Shown here: one piece after another, positions 12,154 through 22,862 of the stretch | How positions within the stretch are numbered: the stretch's first letter is position 1 | Layout: every line of letters begins with the position of its first letter | Assembly: GCA_013397695.1 (NCBI GenBank) | Contig: VYZI01000388.1 | Coordinates: 143,122-207,121 of the forward strand | Length of the DNA: 64,000 nucleotides | Origin: Centropus unirufus | Taxonomy: Eukaryota > Chordata > Aves > Cuculiformes > Centropidae | Reading direction: 5' to 3' | The notes under the pieces: model-generated | What the model was told of the DNA's origin: nothing | The model's database searches: none | What the model saw: the letters and a program-made list of their open reading frames with translations, nothing else | Program-made: the position numbers and the translations under genes

Positions 12154-14480
12154 AAATCCTGAATCTTGTAGAAGAGGTTTTGTCCCAGTGTGCTTGGGAG
12201 AATGGCTCTAACCCAGAGCTGAGCCCTTGCAATGCTCAGGGGCAGGAGTCCCCTCTACTGCGTCTCCCCCCTGAACCTGCCCTTTCTGCCCGGGTTTTTT
12301 TCAAGACCCTGGGGGAAGTGCCTGAACAGAGTAAAGCACCTTCTCTTTTTCTTAAGAGGAATCCTTTTTCTTAAACATGTTCCTCAAGCTGCTGGATTTC
12401 CCCAGAGCCCAAGGCTCTTTTAGATCTTTCCCTACTTGTGTTTTTTTTTTTTTAAATAAAATAAAATCATAGGGAAACTTGTGCAGTGGTGCCACAATAG
12501 GATTAAAGCTGGGTCCTAGGTCAAAACAGGTGGCAAGACTCTGGATTTTTTCCTCTCTCCTGTCTTAAAAGAGGACAGTGCTCTTCCTTGAAGCCACCAG
12601 AGAATTACCTGCACAGACCTCAGCCCTCCCCTCGCCCCTCATTTGCTTTTCAAGTTTGCTCTGGGAAACAAAAGAGAAGTTTAAGTTTTATGGGCAAACA
12701 GGAATGAAGAGAATGGCACACGGGGCAGCTAAGGGACTGGAGGGCCTGGGTACAGCATCTTGTGTTTTCAAGGCCACACAGAGTTGTGTGCATTCCCGCG
12801 TCACTGGCACTACTGCCAGGCTCCGTGTAGTACGCACGAGCCGAGGTGTTTAGGTTCCTTACAATAGAAATGTCCCCCGCCAGAGACATCCTCCACGTGG
12901 GAAGGTGAAAACGAGTCGTGAAAGCAGCGTAGGGAATGTAGGTGACAGCACAATGTGAGAGAGATGCCACAGAAAACAGTACAAAAATGCAGATCCACGG
13001 TTAAGATTTCCATATACTACAGAGTATGGAAATGCGGTTGATCCGGACTGTACCAAGGATGAAGGCAAATTCCCCTTCCCAGGGCAGCCAGGGCACGTGG
13101 CTGTCCTGAAGGGCAGTCACGAAGCTGCGGGTCTGCCCAGCTCCACGTCCCGCCCAGGGCCCTCTGTACGGACAACGCGGACAAGTGCCGAGTCCATGGA
13201 CACCCAGGATGAACCTCTTGTAGATCTTTTACTGCCAGGGAATAACTGCGGCATTTCATTACTTAGAGCTGTGAGGTATTAAAAAAACTCTGAGTTTTTC
13301 TGTGAGGGAAGTTTATTCCTGGAAATATTTGTCAACCTGGGAACTTTCTGTTCTAGGCAGTCCTTCTAGTTCTTTGGTCAGAAACAGGACAAATTTCCCT
13401 TAAACCATCATGCTTTTTTCAATTAGAACAGTCTTTTTTTTTTTTNTTTTTTTTTTTTGCTGCAAGAGAATAATTTATACTATAATGATGCATTTTCAAG
13501 CAAGCAATTATAAAAAAAAAATCTTCCCTTTAAAAGGTTAAGCATAGGTGAATTTCTTAGCAATACAAAAATCTTTCTTTCTAGTGCTTTCAATTCTGTT
13601 TCCAAAATTTCTGCATCCCCTGGGATCTTGCTCATAAATCATTGAAAAAATACATTCTTGTAAGAATAATCCTTTTTGAAACAATTCACAAATATTTTAA
13701 GATGTAAAATAGTTTACATAGATTAACATCACTGTTTAAATATTTTAAAGTAATTTTAATTTTATAATACCATGCTGGAATAGCACGTGGCCCTTGCAGG
13801 AAATCATTAGGTGGTGCTATTAGACATAGTCCGCCAAGTTATTTTTCTGTTTGAGCAAACGTTCAGTCTGGAGAAGAAACACATCAAGCACGGTACTTTG
13901 TTAGCAGGACTTCTGGGAGCAAAACAGGCATTTGCTCTGTGCTGCTCTGATGCCCTGAAGTTTTCAGGGAGAGTTGCTCCCTGCCAGCCAGGCTTTGGCG
14001 CTGGACGAACTCGGAAAGGAGACACGTGCAGCCCCCATGTGACATTCCGTCTCTGCTCTTTCTGTGCTCCTGAGTGGACAGCTGAGCTAGGATATTCCCG
14101 GACTCTCCCTGGCTTTTTAGTTCTCATCCACCGGGAAGCTGAGCGATAAAGCCCTGAGACACCAGTGCTTAGGAGAGGGAAACATCGGGGTCACAGTGAG
14201 ACACTCACGGCTTTTCTTCCTAGGCCGGATGATGCCATGTAGACGTTTTCACTCCAAGTCCACCTGGACCACACCCCTCAGCCCGGGATCTACGTCTCCT
14301 CTCTAAACGGGTCCCACATACGGCACATAGGGAATACCAGGCGTGCCCCCTACCCTGCTTTTCCCCGGAGCAGCAGCTGGGGCGCAACGGGTGCCAGGTG
14401 AGGCACCGGCTCTAGGAACCACGGGACGGAGATCGAAGAACGAGTGACGGGACAGAGCGGGAGCGGCGGAGCCAAGGGGA
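12154..14480. other. Non-coding stretch with T-runs
   Basis: A T-run of about 14 bases near 12441 is followed by A/T-rich sequence. It could be the reversed tail of an old retroposed copy, but no body can be read. From 13480 to 13800 the DNA is AT-rich with several ATTTTAA-like stretches. From about 14290 CpG density rises (roughly 19 CpG in 240 bp by my count) into the CR1 tail that follows. No gene was seen. Confidence 0.5.
13434..13458. repeat. Poly-T run containing one N
   Basis: A homopolymer of T about 25 bases long is interrupted only by an N at 13446. The single N suggests an unresolved base call in the homopolymer rather than a scaffold gap. It could be the reversed A-tail of a retroposed sequence, but I cannot read an adjoining body. 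Confidence 0.85.
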
Positions 14481-14482
14481 AC

Positions 14483-14549
14483 GGTGGACTTGGCTGGGCT
14501 GGACTCAACGAACCTAAAGGTCTTTTCCAGCCCAAAAGAATCTACGACA
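14483..14549 (+). mobile_element. Decayed CR1 LINE 3' tail
   Basis: The stretch reads as the terminal part of a CR1 retrotransposon on the + strand: GTGGACTTGG, a degenerate GGACTCAACGA, then AACCTAAAGGTCTTTTCCAG, and a last degenerate AGAATCTACGA in place of the usual ATTCTATGA repeats. CR1 is the dominant LINE of birds and other reptiles, and copies are typically truncated at the 5' end. Only about 70 bp is confidently readable. The many differences from the usual tail suggest an old insertion. Confidence 0.8.
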
Positions 14550-15770
14550 GAGGAGAGACGTTTTCCTCCAGAATTTTGATATTGGCTCAGACTTGCTGAA
14601 ACCACGTATTCCTTGGTTTCGCGATGCCCTGGTGAAACGCGATGGCATTTACACAGAAAGCAGCCACCTGCAGTTCTTGGGTACCTCTTTGTCTCAAAGG
14701 AATAAAGTTGGAACCGTGGATTTGCAAAGCCCCAACTGGTAACCAGTTCAGCTCTGTATGACAGTATTTTTGGCTGTAATTTTATCTGTGGGACAGAGAG
14801 AGGGGGAAATTTAGCATCATGAATAGAAGGATTGGAAAGCAAGAAAGTACCATTTTTAAGTTTATCTACATGACTTCTTTAATTCATTCTCTTCCCATAT
14901 GTTAATTATGACAGCCTGTAATACATCTGACTGGAAAACAATTGGCTTTTCCTTCAAAATTACAGATTTTCAAGTAGAAAGCGTGGTTCTGGTGTTCTGA
15001 AAGGCAAAAATTTCAGAATATTACAGAAAATATGTTTACAATTGAAATCTGCCTCTGCAACAGTCGATTTTTATTTATTCTTTTCCCCAAAAAACTGACA
15101 TGCTATAATGGGCCATATTTCATTACAAATTCTTTGTATCTTTTATTTTAAAAACACTGGTACCTCTGGACTTCACTTAAACCAATATGTGATTTGTGTT
15201 TCTGTTTTCCCATTTTTGCTTCAGAATCACTGTTTTATTTAGCGGATGCTTGGAAGGTTTTTAGTGAAGAACATTCTCTGTGAGGCCTTGTGTCGCGGCC
15301 AAAGAGCCGGGGAGATGCAGGGAAGACCAGCAGCTTTCTGGCTCGGGCGCTGCGATGCCGTGCGGCCTCACTCCAATTGGAGTTCTGCACAGAGTTCTTT
15401 TGTGACTAAGCAAACATTATTTAAACCTACAGTTTTACTCTTGGCCCCTAACTGAGCTTTCCTTATTTATAGGGAGCTTAACACAGGATGCTGTTACCGA
15501 TTTACAGGAATGTAGGCCGCTAACAGGTATAACTAATACTAATTGTTGCTGCGTTTGAATACACAAAGGTCTCTAAAGCATCAATTCTTCTGAGACATCT
15601 GGTTCTGAAGTTCTCAAACTGAGGTCTTCGGTTGGCAAACTCTTCTAAACAGAAAATTTTAGATTTAATCTCCTATTTATTCCTAACTTGTAAATTATAA
15701 TTATGAATGTGATTATACACCACATAGAATATACATATATTATTAATACAACGCATAATAATGATGATGA
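14550..15770. other. Non-coding stretch, nothing recognised
   Basis: Mostly AT-rich unique sequence, with a short GC-richer patch at about 15285-15375. The last 50 bases drift from AAT/GATGAT-like units into the hexanucleotide array that follows, which looks like the seed from which the array expanded. No gene was seen. Confidence 0.55.
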
Positions 15771-15927
15771 TACTAATACTAATACTAATACTAATACTAA
15801 TACTAATACTAATACTAATACTAATACTAATACTAATACTAATACTAATACTAATACTAATACTNATACTAATACTAATACTAATACTAATACTAATACT
15901 AATACTAATACTAATACTAATACTAAT
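15771..15927. repeat. TACTAA hexanucleotide microsatellite, about 26 copies
   Basis: The unit TACTAA repeats about 26 times over 157 bp without any visible interruption except one N at 15865. The phase ACT-AAT has no stop codon, so a 95-codon frame of alternating Thr and Asn crosses the array; this is a by-product of the repeat and not a gene. Such purity suggests a young or recently expanded array that is likely length-polymorphic. The reported length may be compressed or uncertain in the assembly. Confidence 0.97.
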
Positions 15928-17030
15928 GTTTTAAACGTGTCAGGCAGAGATATTTACTCATGTTTGGAAATAATTCTGTTGCTGTGGTGACAAGCAGGAC
16001 ATAATGCCCAGAAGGAAATCATTAATCCTATACTCAGCACATGTCTTTATGCCATCGGATATTGAAAGAGGGATGCATGAGGAGGAGAAGAATGAGTCAA
16101 GGTCCTGTGCAAAATGGAAAGGTGATGCACTTGTACCATCTTGTACCACCTTGTGATGTGAATTCACAAAGGAGGATGAATTCGGGTTTCATGGACAATG
16201 CTAATTCTGTGGTTTGCTGATTTTTGAGTAGTGTGTTGTGTAATACTGATGTCTTTTGTATATATTTGAATGTATTCATTGAGAAAACATGATTCAAAGC
16301 TACATTACAGTGTATGTGTGTGTTCAGCCAGACGTGTGTCCATCTACATTACACCATGCAAAGTAAATTCAGAATTATATTTTCTTAATAAATACATGGA
16401 ATATCTAAATGTAAACCACCCCAGGCATAGTACTGGTTTAATGCTTTCATCTCAAATCTAATCTTGTTACAAAAGTTTTCTGTTGAAAGCAAATTTCTAA
16501 GAAGTGTTGGACTCTATGAAAAATTAATAATCGTTATGCCAATGAGGAAAAAGCCCAGATCCCTTTCTTTGCACTGAGAAGGAAAACCCCTCAGCTGTTA
16601 GAGATCCTGAGAACTGCAGCTTATTGAAAGAAAAACGTCTCTGATGCAACTCCTCTCCCCACACACCTTATTCTTTTTTTTCCAGATGCTTGTACGGGAC
16701 AGGAAACAATGAGGGGAAGGAAGGCGTCGTTATCCAGCTGAGTGCCATGTGCCCAGCGGGTTCCAGGTTGTCCTCATTTCGGCCCTTTCTTTCTGATAAC
16801 ACCTGCATTTTCGTTTGTATTTCACACAGGCCCCAGAGTCCGGGGAGAACAAGACGCCCTGCACGGAGCAGCTGGGGGTGTTTGTTGTGTAGACCCCTCG
16901 CTTGCCCAAGGAGCCCCAGCTGGCATCACGTGAGCTGAGGTGTTCAAGCCGAGCTATGAGTGGTGACAATTTGGGGAGAGAGCAGAGACTTCAATGAATG
17001 CTTAAAACGTCTTGCTTTTCGTTGCTATTG
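15928..17030. other. Non-coding stretch, nothing recognised
   Basis: AT-rich unique sequence with a moderately GC-rich patch at about 16690-16940. I find no known repeat tail, RNA gene or credible exon. Confidence 0.55.
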
Positions 17031-17062
17031 TTATATTATTATTATTATTATTACTATTATTA
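17031..17062. repeat. (ATT)n microsatellite
   Basis: An imperfect ATT trinucleotide run of about 32 bp, interrupted once by an ACT. It directly precedes a GC-richer segment. Confidence 0.9.
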
Positions 17063-17144
17063 CCACATTTCCAGAGGCTGCCAACCACCCAAAACCACCC
17101 AAAATGCCCAGGACTGCTTTGTGTGGTCAGAAGGGCCTCTCATC

Positions 17145-17365
17145 TACGCGGGGGAAGGCTCGGGGCGCGCGGCTCTTCCCAGGGACACTCATAGGTGCCA
17201 GCTCTGTGTCCGGCATCCCGAGCCCCGGCAGCAGGAGGGCTTGGCTGGCCTCGCTCCCTGGGGGAGCGCACACGTGCTTTGCTGTTCTGTGCAAGTGAAG
17301 AATGGATCCGGTGCTTGTCTGCGCGCTCCACGGAGGGAACGCCGAGCCTCGTCACGTTACAAAAT
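17145..17365. promoter_or_regulatory. Small CpG cluster
   Basis: I count about 20 CpGs in roughly 220 bp at about 62 percent G+C, including CGCGCG and GCGCGC cores. The observed/expected ratio is near 0.9 but the length only just reaches the island threshold. No exon or TATA box is apparent. It could be a small regulatory island or a fragment of GC-rich unique DNA. Confidence 0.35.
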
Positions 17366-19420
17366 GCGCTGCATCTGGAGCAGAGGCAATAGTTGCTCAC
17401 AAAGGGCTGCGAGTCACACAATAGGCTACTTTTCAGTAATTACTCTTGAGTTATTTCGGCCCCAAGTGCATATAAAATGAATTAAAAGAAATAAATTTGA
17501 GTTGAAGGTATTATATCCCTCTCCTCTTAATTTCTGTGGAAACCTTTAAAAAATCCCAGCACCCTGCTGTTCTGGAGAAACAAACCCAACAGCACTGAGC
17601 TAATGTACATGAACCAGAAAGAGACTGGCTGGTTTCAGCTCAGTCACAGGCGGAAAGCTCTGCAATAAGTGGATGAAAATAGATGCAAAAAGAACAGAAC
17701 TGAGAAACATGGAAGATTCTAGAATGCTTTCCTTTTGCAGCTTTAATAGGTAGGATTTTTCTCTGTTTTTCATTAGGAAAACTTGATTTTTCTCATTGGC
17801 TACATGTGCCGAACCTGAAGAACAGTGTGCTCAATTCCTTTTGCCAACTGCCTTACTTCTTACAACTGATAATCCGTCTCGAGCCTGTGTTTTTAATTTA
17901 GATTACAAACCTTTTGTGGCAAGGACTTCGATTCTTAATCATCAGTAAAATATTCAGTGCCATGTAAATAAAATACAGTTAGAAAAATGTTTCACACACT
18001 GTATTTACTTGCTGAAGTGAGCGTCACACTGGCATGACAAGGCGCTTCCAGAGAAATTTTTAAATTCCGGATAGTCAGACCTTCATCCTAGATAGACATC
18101 CTAGATAGACACGTCATGGCGTGTCTGAAACACCCGTGTCTGAGACCTTTGTTGCAAAGGCAACACGTGCGAGCACTGCCCCCTGGTAAAAGCCACGGGG
18201 TCCGGTCCCATGAGCGTGGCCATGATGTGCGCCCACCTCACCCGACAGACGAGGCTGCTTGCATGGATTTCTGTCCGAAAGTCCAGATCGGATTCCTTAG
18301 GGCCTGGAACTCGTGTTAGGTTTTTTTCTTCACATAATTCCCTGGCAGGGGTGAAGATGCAGAGGTACACGTGCCGGCAGGTAGAACTCCTCCTAGGATC
18401 CCTCCAAGAGGCCTGGAGGATGGTCCCAGGCTGAGAGGAATCCTGCGGGTTCCCCGTGGGTCGCGCCTTGGGAACATTGGCGTGTCCTGTGTAGACCTGT
18501 GGGTTACATCTCTGCGCTGCCTTGAGCGCTGCCTGTTCCAGCCAGAAAGCCATGTTAGCCTCTGAGACATGTATTTTTATTTGAAAAGCTACTTTTTTCC
18601 ACAAATTTACAATGAGTGACCAGAAATGGATGAGAACTGGAATTTTTGATGAATGTCTGTTCAATACCTCATATTATCATTATCTCCTTTGTATTTCTCC
18701 CCTGTTTCTTTATTCATGAGCAATATTTGTTATATTCTATCATATGCAAGATAACATGGATTTTCTAGGGATATATTTGAGCTTTTCTCAGCTGTGCAGC
18801 AAGCATTGTATTTTTATGCATGTGATAAAAAATTGCATAGCAATAGAAACCTGTAGCATTTATTCTCCCTAGGGCCATACCTTGGTATGAATCTGAACTT
18901 TTTCTTTAAATGTTGATATTTATGGCAAGGTAAGAGCTCAGAATCTCTGTCACGTGTTGCCATTTGCCCTGGCCCTGGTGCCTGGTGGGATGGGCTCACT
19001 GCTGGCTGGGGGCAGAGGGAAGGGCCCTTTTCTCTCTTGCATTTTTCATTTCTCTTGTGGAGATTCTTACCTGAAGGTAAATCCTTCACTTAAGTTGCAA
19101 CTATGGTTAAGCAGTTGGAGAAGAGGAGTGAGAACACTCCCTTTGTTTCCTCCCAAGCCTGCTAAAGATTTGCCTGTGCAACAGGGAAAACAATTGAATT
19201 ATTGTGGACTCTTGTAAATGCCACATAACAGCTTGGAGAGTTTTGCTGTCTCTCCTCATTCCAGCTATAGGACCTCTATATAAAAATTGCTTGCACTAGA
19301 ACTCCCAAACAATGCTGGGATTATCTCAGTTGGCATTTCATTTCCAGCACAGAAGTCAGCTTGGTTTTGTAACTCCACATTTGTTCTGGCTGTGGGGAAA
19401 CTGAGTTATAAATGTGTAAA
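17366..19420. other. Non-coding stretch with a motif cluster near 18.1 kb
   Basis: Mostly AT-rich. The exception is the motif cluster at 18076-18190, followed by a GC-richer segment to about 18560. A 187-codon open frame on the minus strand crosses this GC-richer part (18101-18664) but shows no known domain, and other open frames overlap it on the + strand. I call no gene. Confidence 0.5.
18076..18190. promoter_or_regulatory. Cluster of GTCT/AGAC boxes, X-box-like palindrome, E-box and CTCF-like motif
   Basis: In about 115 bp I see several AGAC/GTCT half-sites, including a two-copy TAGATAGACA-type direct repeat at about 18085-18112 and an AGACAC ... GTGTCT inverted pair (18107-18126). Next comes the inverted repeat GTTGC-N4-GCAAC at 18151-18164, which resembles the RFX X-box. 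A CACGTG E-box follows at 18164-18169 and overlaps the X-box by one base. Then GCCCCCTGGT at about 18178-18187 matches the core of the CTCF motif read on the minus strand. GTCT boxes are the known SMAD half-site. All assignments are by eye and individual motifs arise by chance; the density is what is notable. Confidence 0.3.
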
Positions 19421-19483
19421 TGGAGGTTTGTACTGGATGATCTTTAAGGTTCCTTCCCACTCAAACCATTCTCTGATTTTATG
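19421..19483 (+). mobile_element. Short CR1 LINE 3' tail
   Basis: The sequence carries GTACTGGATGATCTTTAAGG, TTCCTTCCCACTCAAACCATTC and a degenerate TCTGATTTTATG end, which is the last 60-odd bases of a CR1 element on the + strand. No upstream CR1 body is readable, so it is a severely 5'-truncated or eroded copy. There is no coding capacity. Confidence 0.88.
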
Positions 19484-22400
19484 TTAACCAACAGATTCTG
19501 AATCATCCTGTGGAACTGAGTTTTTTATTAGGATTTTGAATCAAGGTAAGAGACAGAGATGCCTATTTTCATGAATCAAACTGAAGAATAGTTCCTGAGA
19601 ATTATTCCTCTCTTTTGTGTTAAGTGGAAAGTTATTGATCGTGTTAGGGCCCATGTTTAGTTCTCCAAAGTGGCCATCTAATAAAAAACTTTATTAAAAT
19701 TCCCACTGTATTTTAAGCCAGTGAGCCGTACCTTGCAAGGCAATCATTAGATACAACCTGTGCAAATCGAGTGATCTGCAGCCTGCGCTGTCTTTGGACA
19801 GGGTCGGTGTGGAATTTTCTGCTCTGTATTCCCTTGGAGCCCTGGGGATCAGCATTCAGAGACACCTGCACGGGTCTGCATGGAGCTGGATGAGGTCCAG
19901 GGCTGGACAGGCTTACATATTTAGTTTTAATACTACCTTTTCCACAGCTGATAGCCGAAGTGATTTAGATAAATAGAAGGCTCTAACACCCGTGGACCTG
20001 GGGAGCCCCGCGAGGCTCTGAAACGGCAGGTTTCCTAAGTGAAGCTCCAGTAATGAGAAGTGGGAAACACTGCTTTCCATGATGTAATACATAACAACTG
20101 TGAGCCATTATCCCTTTACAGAGTTCTTCTGTACAGTATTGTGATCCTGCAGTATACACCAAAAGGTTAGGGTTAGGAAAATAATAACATTGAAATAGCT
20201 TTGATTTGGTTAGGACAAATCTAAAGGTAAATCTTATGATTAAAAAAAAATGTTTCAAAGCTTATAGTTAATGGTTTTATTTGAATTAGAATCCCCTGAG
20301 ATTTAGTGCCGAGGTGTTTATATACATTAATATGATTGATGGCTGATGTTCAACAGATTATAAAAGGAGTGTGGACGAGCTCCTGTGACTGCTTTGGAAT
20401 AGGAATATGAGTTCTAGCACCAGAGCATGGATAAATTTCCAAAGTGTGGTGTTGTGCTTTTGTTCCCTCAGGCAGAGCGTTCCGTGATGAGACCTTTACC
20501 TTAAAGCTTCAGGGGCAGGTCGCTCGCTGTTCTTAAAGGCAGCAAAACAGTAGATTGCAGGAATGGCCTGTGCCGAGGGTGTCTTTGTATCCCAGAGCAA
20601 ACTGACAAAACCATCTCTTACAACCTGGTGGACCTGGAGCCTCTCTGTCTCTGGTCCTGGCCTCGGAGCACAAAGCCAGGTACCAGAGCTGAGTTATCCG
20701 CGCTGTCAGAGCTGAGCACAGGCACGGCGGCTGGGAGAGGTCACTGCCACGATCCCAGGCGATTTCCAGACAGGAATGGGAGTTCACTTTACTCAGAGAG
20801 CATTTCAGATGCAACCATCCTGCTTTGAAGGGTAAAAGAGCTGCATATGGACACAGACTGTTCCAAGTTTGTTGTCTGCAGCGCTAGAAGAAGGTCCTGG
20901 GAATATTTGTTTTTGCAGAGATGTTTGTTGAGTTGATGGGTAGAACTCACCTCCTGTGTTGAACCTGTCCTTGGATGCCTTGGTGCAGCTTGGTAAGCCT
21001 GAGAGGTCAGGTCTCCTCACATGCATCCCACACCATGGCTTTTAATTGAAACAAGTTGCGCGACCCACAGGCTCACTGTAGATCGAGCGGGAGTCAGAGC
21101 TGCCCGAGGTAACACCAATGGCAGTGATAAACCCACCTTGCTTAGGATGGCAAACCGTAAGGCTGGGTAGCGGTGTGCACACTGGACTGAACTGAGGTTA
21201 AGCCCCTGCCATTGGCTGAGGAACAATGCGAGTTATCAGAACACGTTGCTCTCTATCTAAGGTGATGAAATTCTAAAAGCAAGAGAGATGGAGGAAGAAA
21301 AAGGCAGAGCTTCCAGTTTGGTTTTTTTATCTGGTGTTGTCCTGGCTATGTTTCTGTTGACAACACCCAGGTATGTCTGTGTTGAGGCTCCAGCTGCTCC
21401 TCAGCTCTCCCTTGCGAAGGCTCCTTCCACGCTGCTCCTGCTCAAGGCGTTGCCCGGCACACCGCAGCGCAGCAGGAAAGCTCCACGGACTATCCAGGGG
21501 GCAATGGCAAGAGTCTCCGACACCTGTGACACCTGTGACATGAAAGGTGCTGTATGCAAGAAGCCGTGGTCGTGTTCCTCGTGCCATGGTTTCTTTTTGT
21601 CCTCTATATCCTATAACTGATTACAAGTAACAGCTTAGTGAGTGCAGCCTGCTGCCTCTGATCTTCTTGAAGAACAATATTTGATTCCCATTTGTCTGAT
21701 GTTGACAAGACACCCTGGAACAAAGCCCTGCATGCAGAAACATTCAAACTCTGGGCAGCGGGTTAAAAAGGCAGTGGAGTTGGATCCAGATCTGAATGTT
21801 TTGCTTATTTTACCCCACGTAATGTGCAAATTATAACTTAAAGTCCAAACGCCTCCATACTTTGTCAGAGTACAAAGTGGGTCCTGAACTTTGCTGTTCA
21901 GATCTGTCTCTAGTTAAGAACACAGTTTATTCAGGGAATGTTGTGTATGAAATCACTCTTGGAATATGACAAAAAATCAGGAGGAAAATTATATTACTTT
22001 AAATACAAATGGGCAAGAAATAAATTGTTCCCGACCTGCTTCTATTAAGGAGCTCAAACTTGATTAATTCTTGGCCTGAATGTTTTTTTACCTCGAGCAA
22101 TTACATGCCACTATTACAGTGATTATTTTATAAAAGCTAATAAACACTATCTGGAGTTAATATTTGCTCCCGAGGAAAGTTTGCCAAAAGCTTAGAAGAA
22201 GTTTACAGAAGATTTTGCCCATTAGGTTTGTGTACAGCATTTGAAATGCCAAAATCCTTTTAGCATCATTAATCACAAAAATGCAATGTAAAAACAGTTG
22301 TACCTAATAAAGCTGTAATCTGATACAAAAATAGGCAAACCCTCAGGAATTTAACACAATAGGCCAAACATCGTTCATTCCAAATGAGTTCCAGTAATGC

Positions 22401-22500
22401 CACTATTGACTCAGCTTTGAGCAGCCTTCTGCTCTTTTAAAACAAATATAGATAGATAAAATGGGATTTGATTTTCTGCAGCCCCGATGCAGCTGGTATT
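19484..22500. other. Non-coding stretch with CNE-like sequence at its end
   Basis: Unique-looking sequence. A two-unit telomere-like TTAGGG pair lies at about 20165-20177. A direct repeat CACCTGTGA is present twice at about 21520-21540. From about 22050 to 22420 the DNA is AT-rich but complex, with several TAAT/ATTA cores, in the style of conserved developmental enhancers. No coding exon was recognised. Confidence 0.5.
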
Positions 22501-22862
22501 CATCAAGTTTTCCACCAAGGACACCGGCCTGTGCAGACCAGGAAAGCCCCTTTGCTCCTTGCAGCCCCTTCCTCGTCCGGGCCCGCGGCTCGGGTGTCTC
22601 CGTGCCCCTGGGGCTGCCCCTGCCTCCTCAGCAGCTCCTGGGGCTCGGCCGGGCCCCCCGGGCGTGGGGAGCAAACCCTGCCTGGTGCTGGGGCGGCCAG
22701 CGGGCACCCTCGGGGCTGCCAGGGGCGGGAGCCGAGCTGTGCCCCGCACTCCGGTCCCTGCTGTTGCTCCCAGGAGCCCGGAGCCCCAGGGGCTGTGGTG
22801 GCCAAGGGGGGCCCTCCCTTGCCTCCTGCTGCTCCCCCTTTCAGCGCGGGTTGTTGTGGACC
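22500..22862. other. Very GC-rich patch with several simultaneous open frames
   Basis: G+C is near 70 percent over about 300 bp, with roughly 20 CpGs by my count (observed/expected near 0.5). Open frames of 147-167 codons run in all three forward frames and two more (164 and 100 codons) on the reverse strand. They are rich in Pro, Gly, Ala and Arg, which is what absence of AT-rich stop codons produces. I therefore do not call a gene. It might be a GC-rich relic or a weak CpG island. Confidence 0.45.

Noticed and set aside
13790..13815. Possible CTCF site at ATTAGGTGGTGCTA
   Set aside because: Two core positions of the motif mismatch, so it is weaker than the candidate at 18.18 kb.
14303..14842. 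179-codon open frame on the minus strand
   Set aside because: It runs antisense through a CR1 tail and a CpG-rich stretch, and its translation includes reverse-read CR1 sequence.
15771..15927. Possible CRISPR-like array
   Set aside because: The repeat has no spacers and a 6-bp unit; it is a microsatellite in a vertebrate genome.
15703..15990. 95-codon Thr-Asn repeat frame
   Set aside because: It is only a stop-free phase of the TACTAA microsatellite.
18101..18664. 187-codon open frame on the minus strand
   Set aside because: No known domain, overlapping open frames on the other strand, and no splice-site or promoter context.
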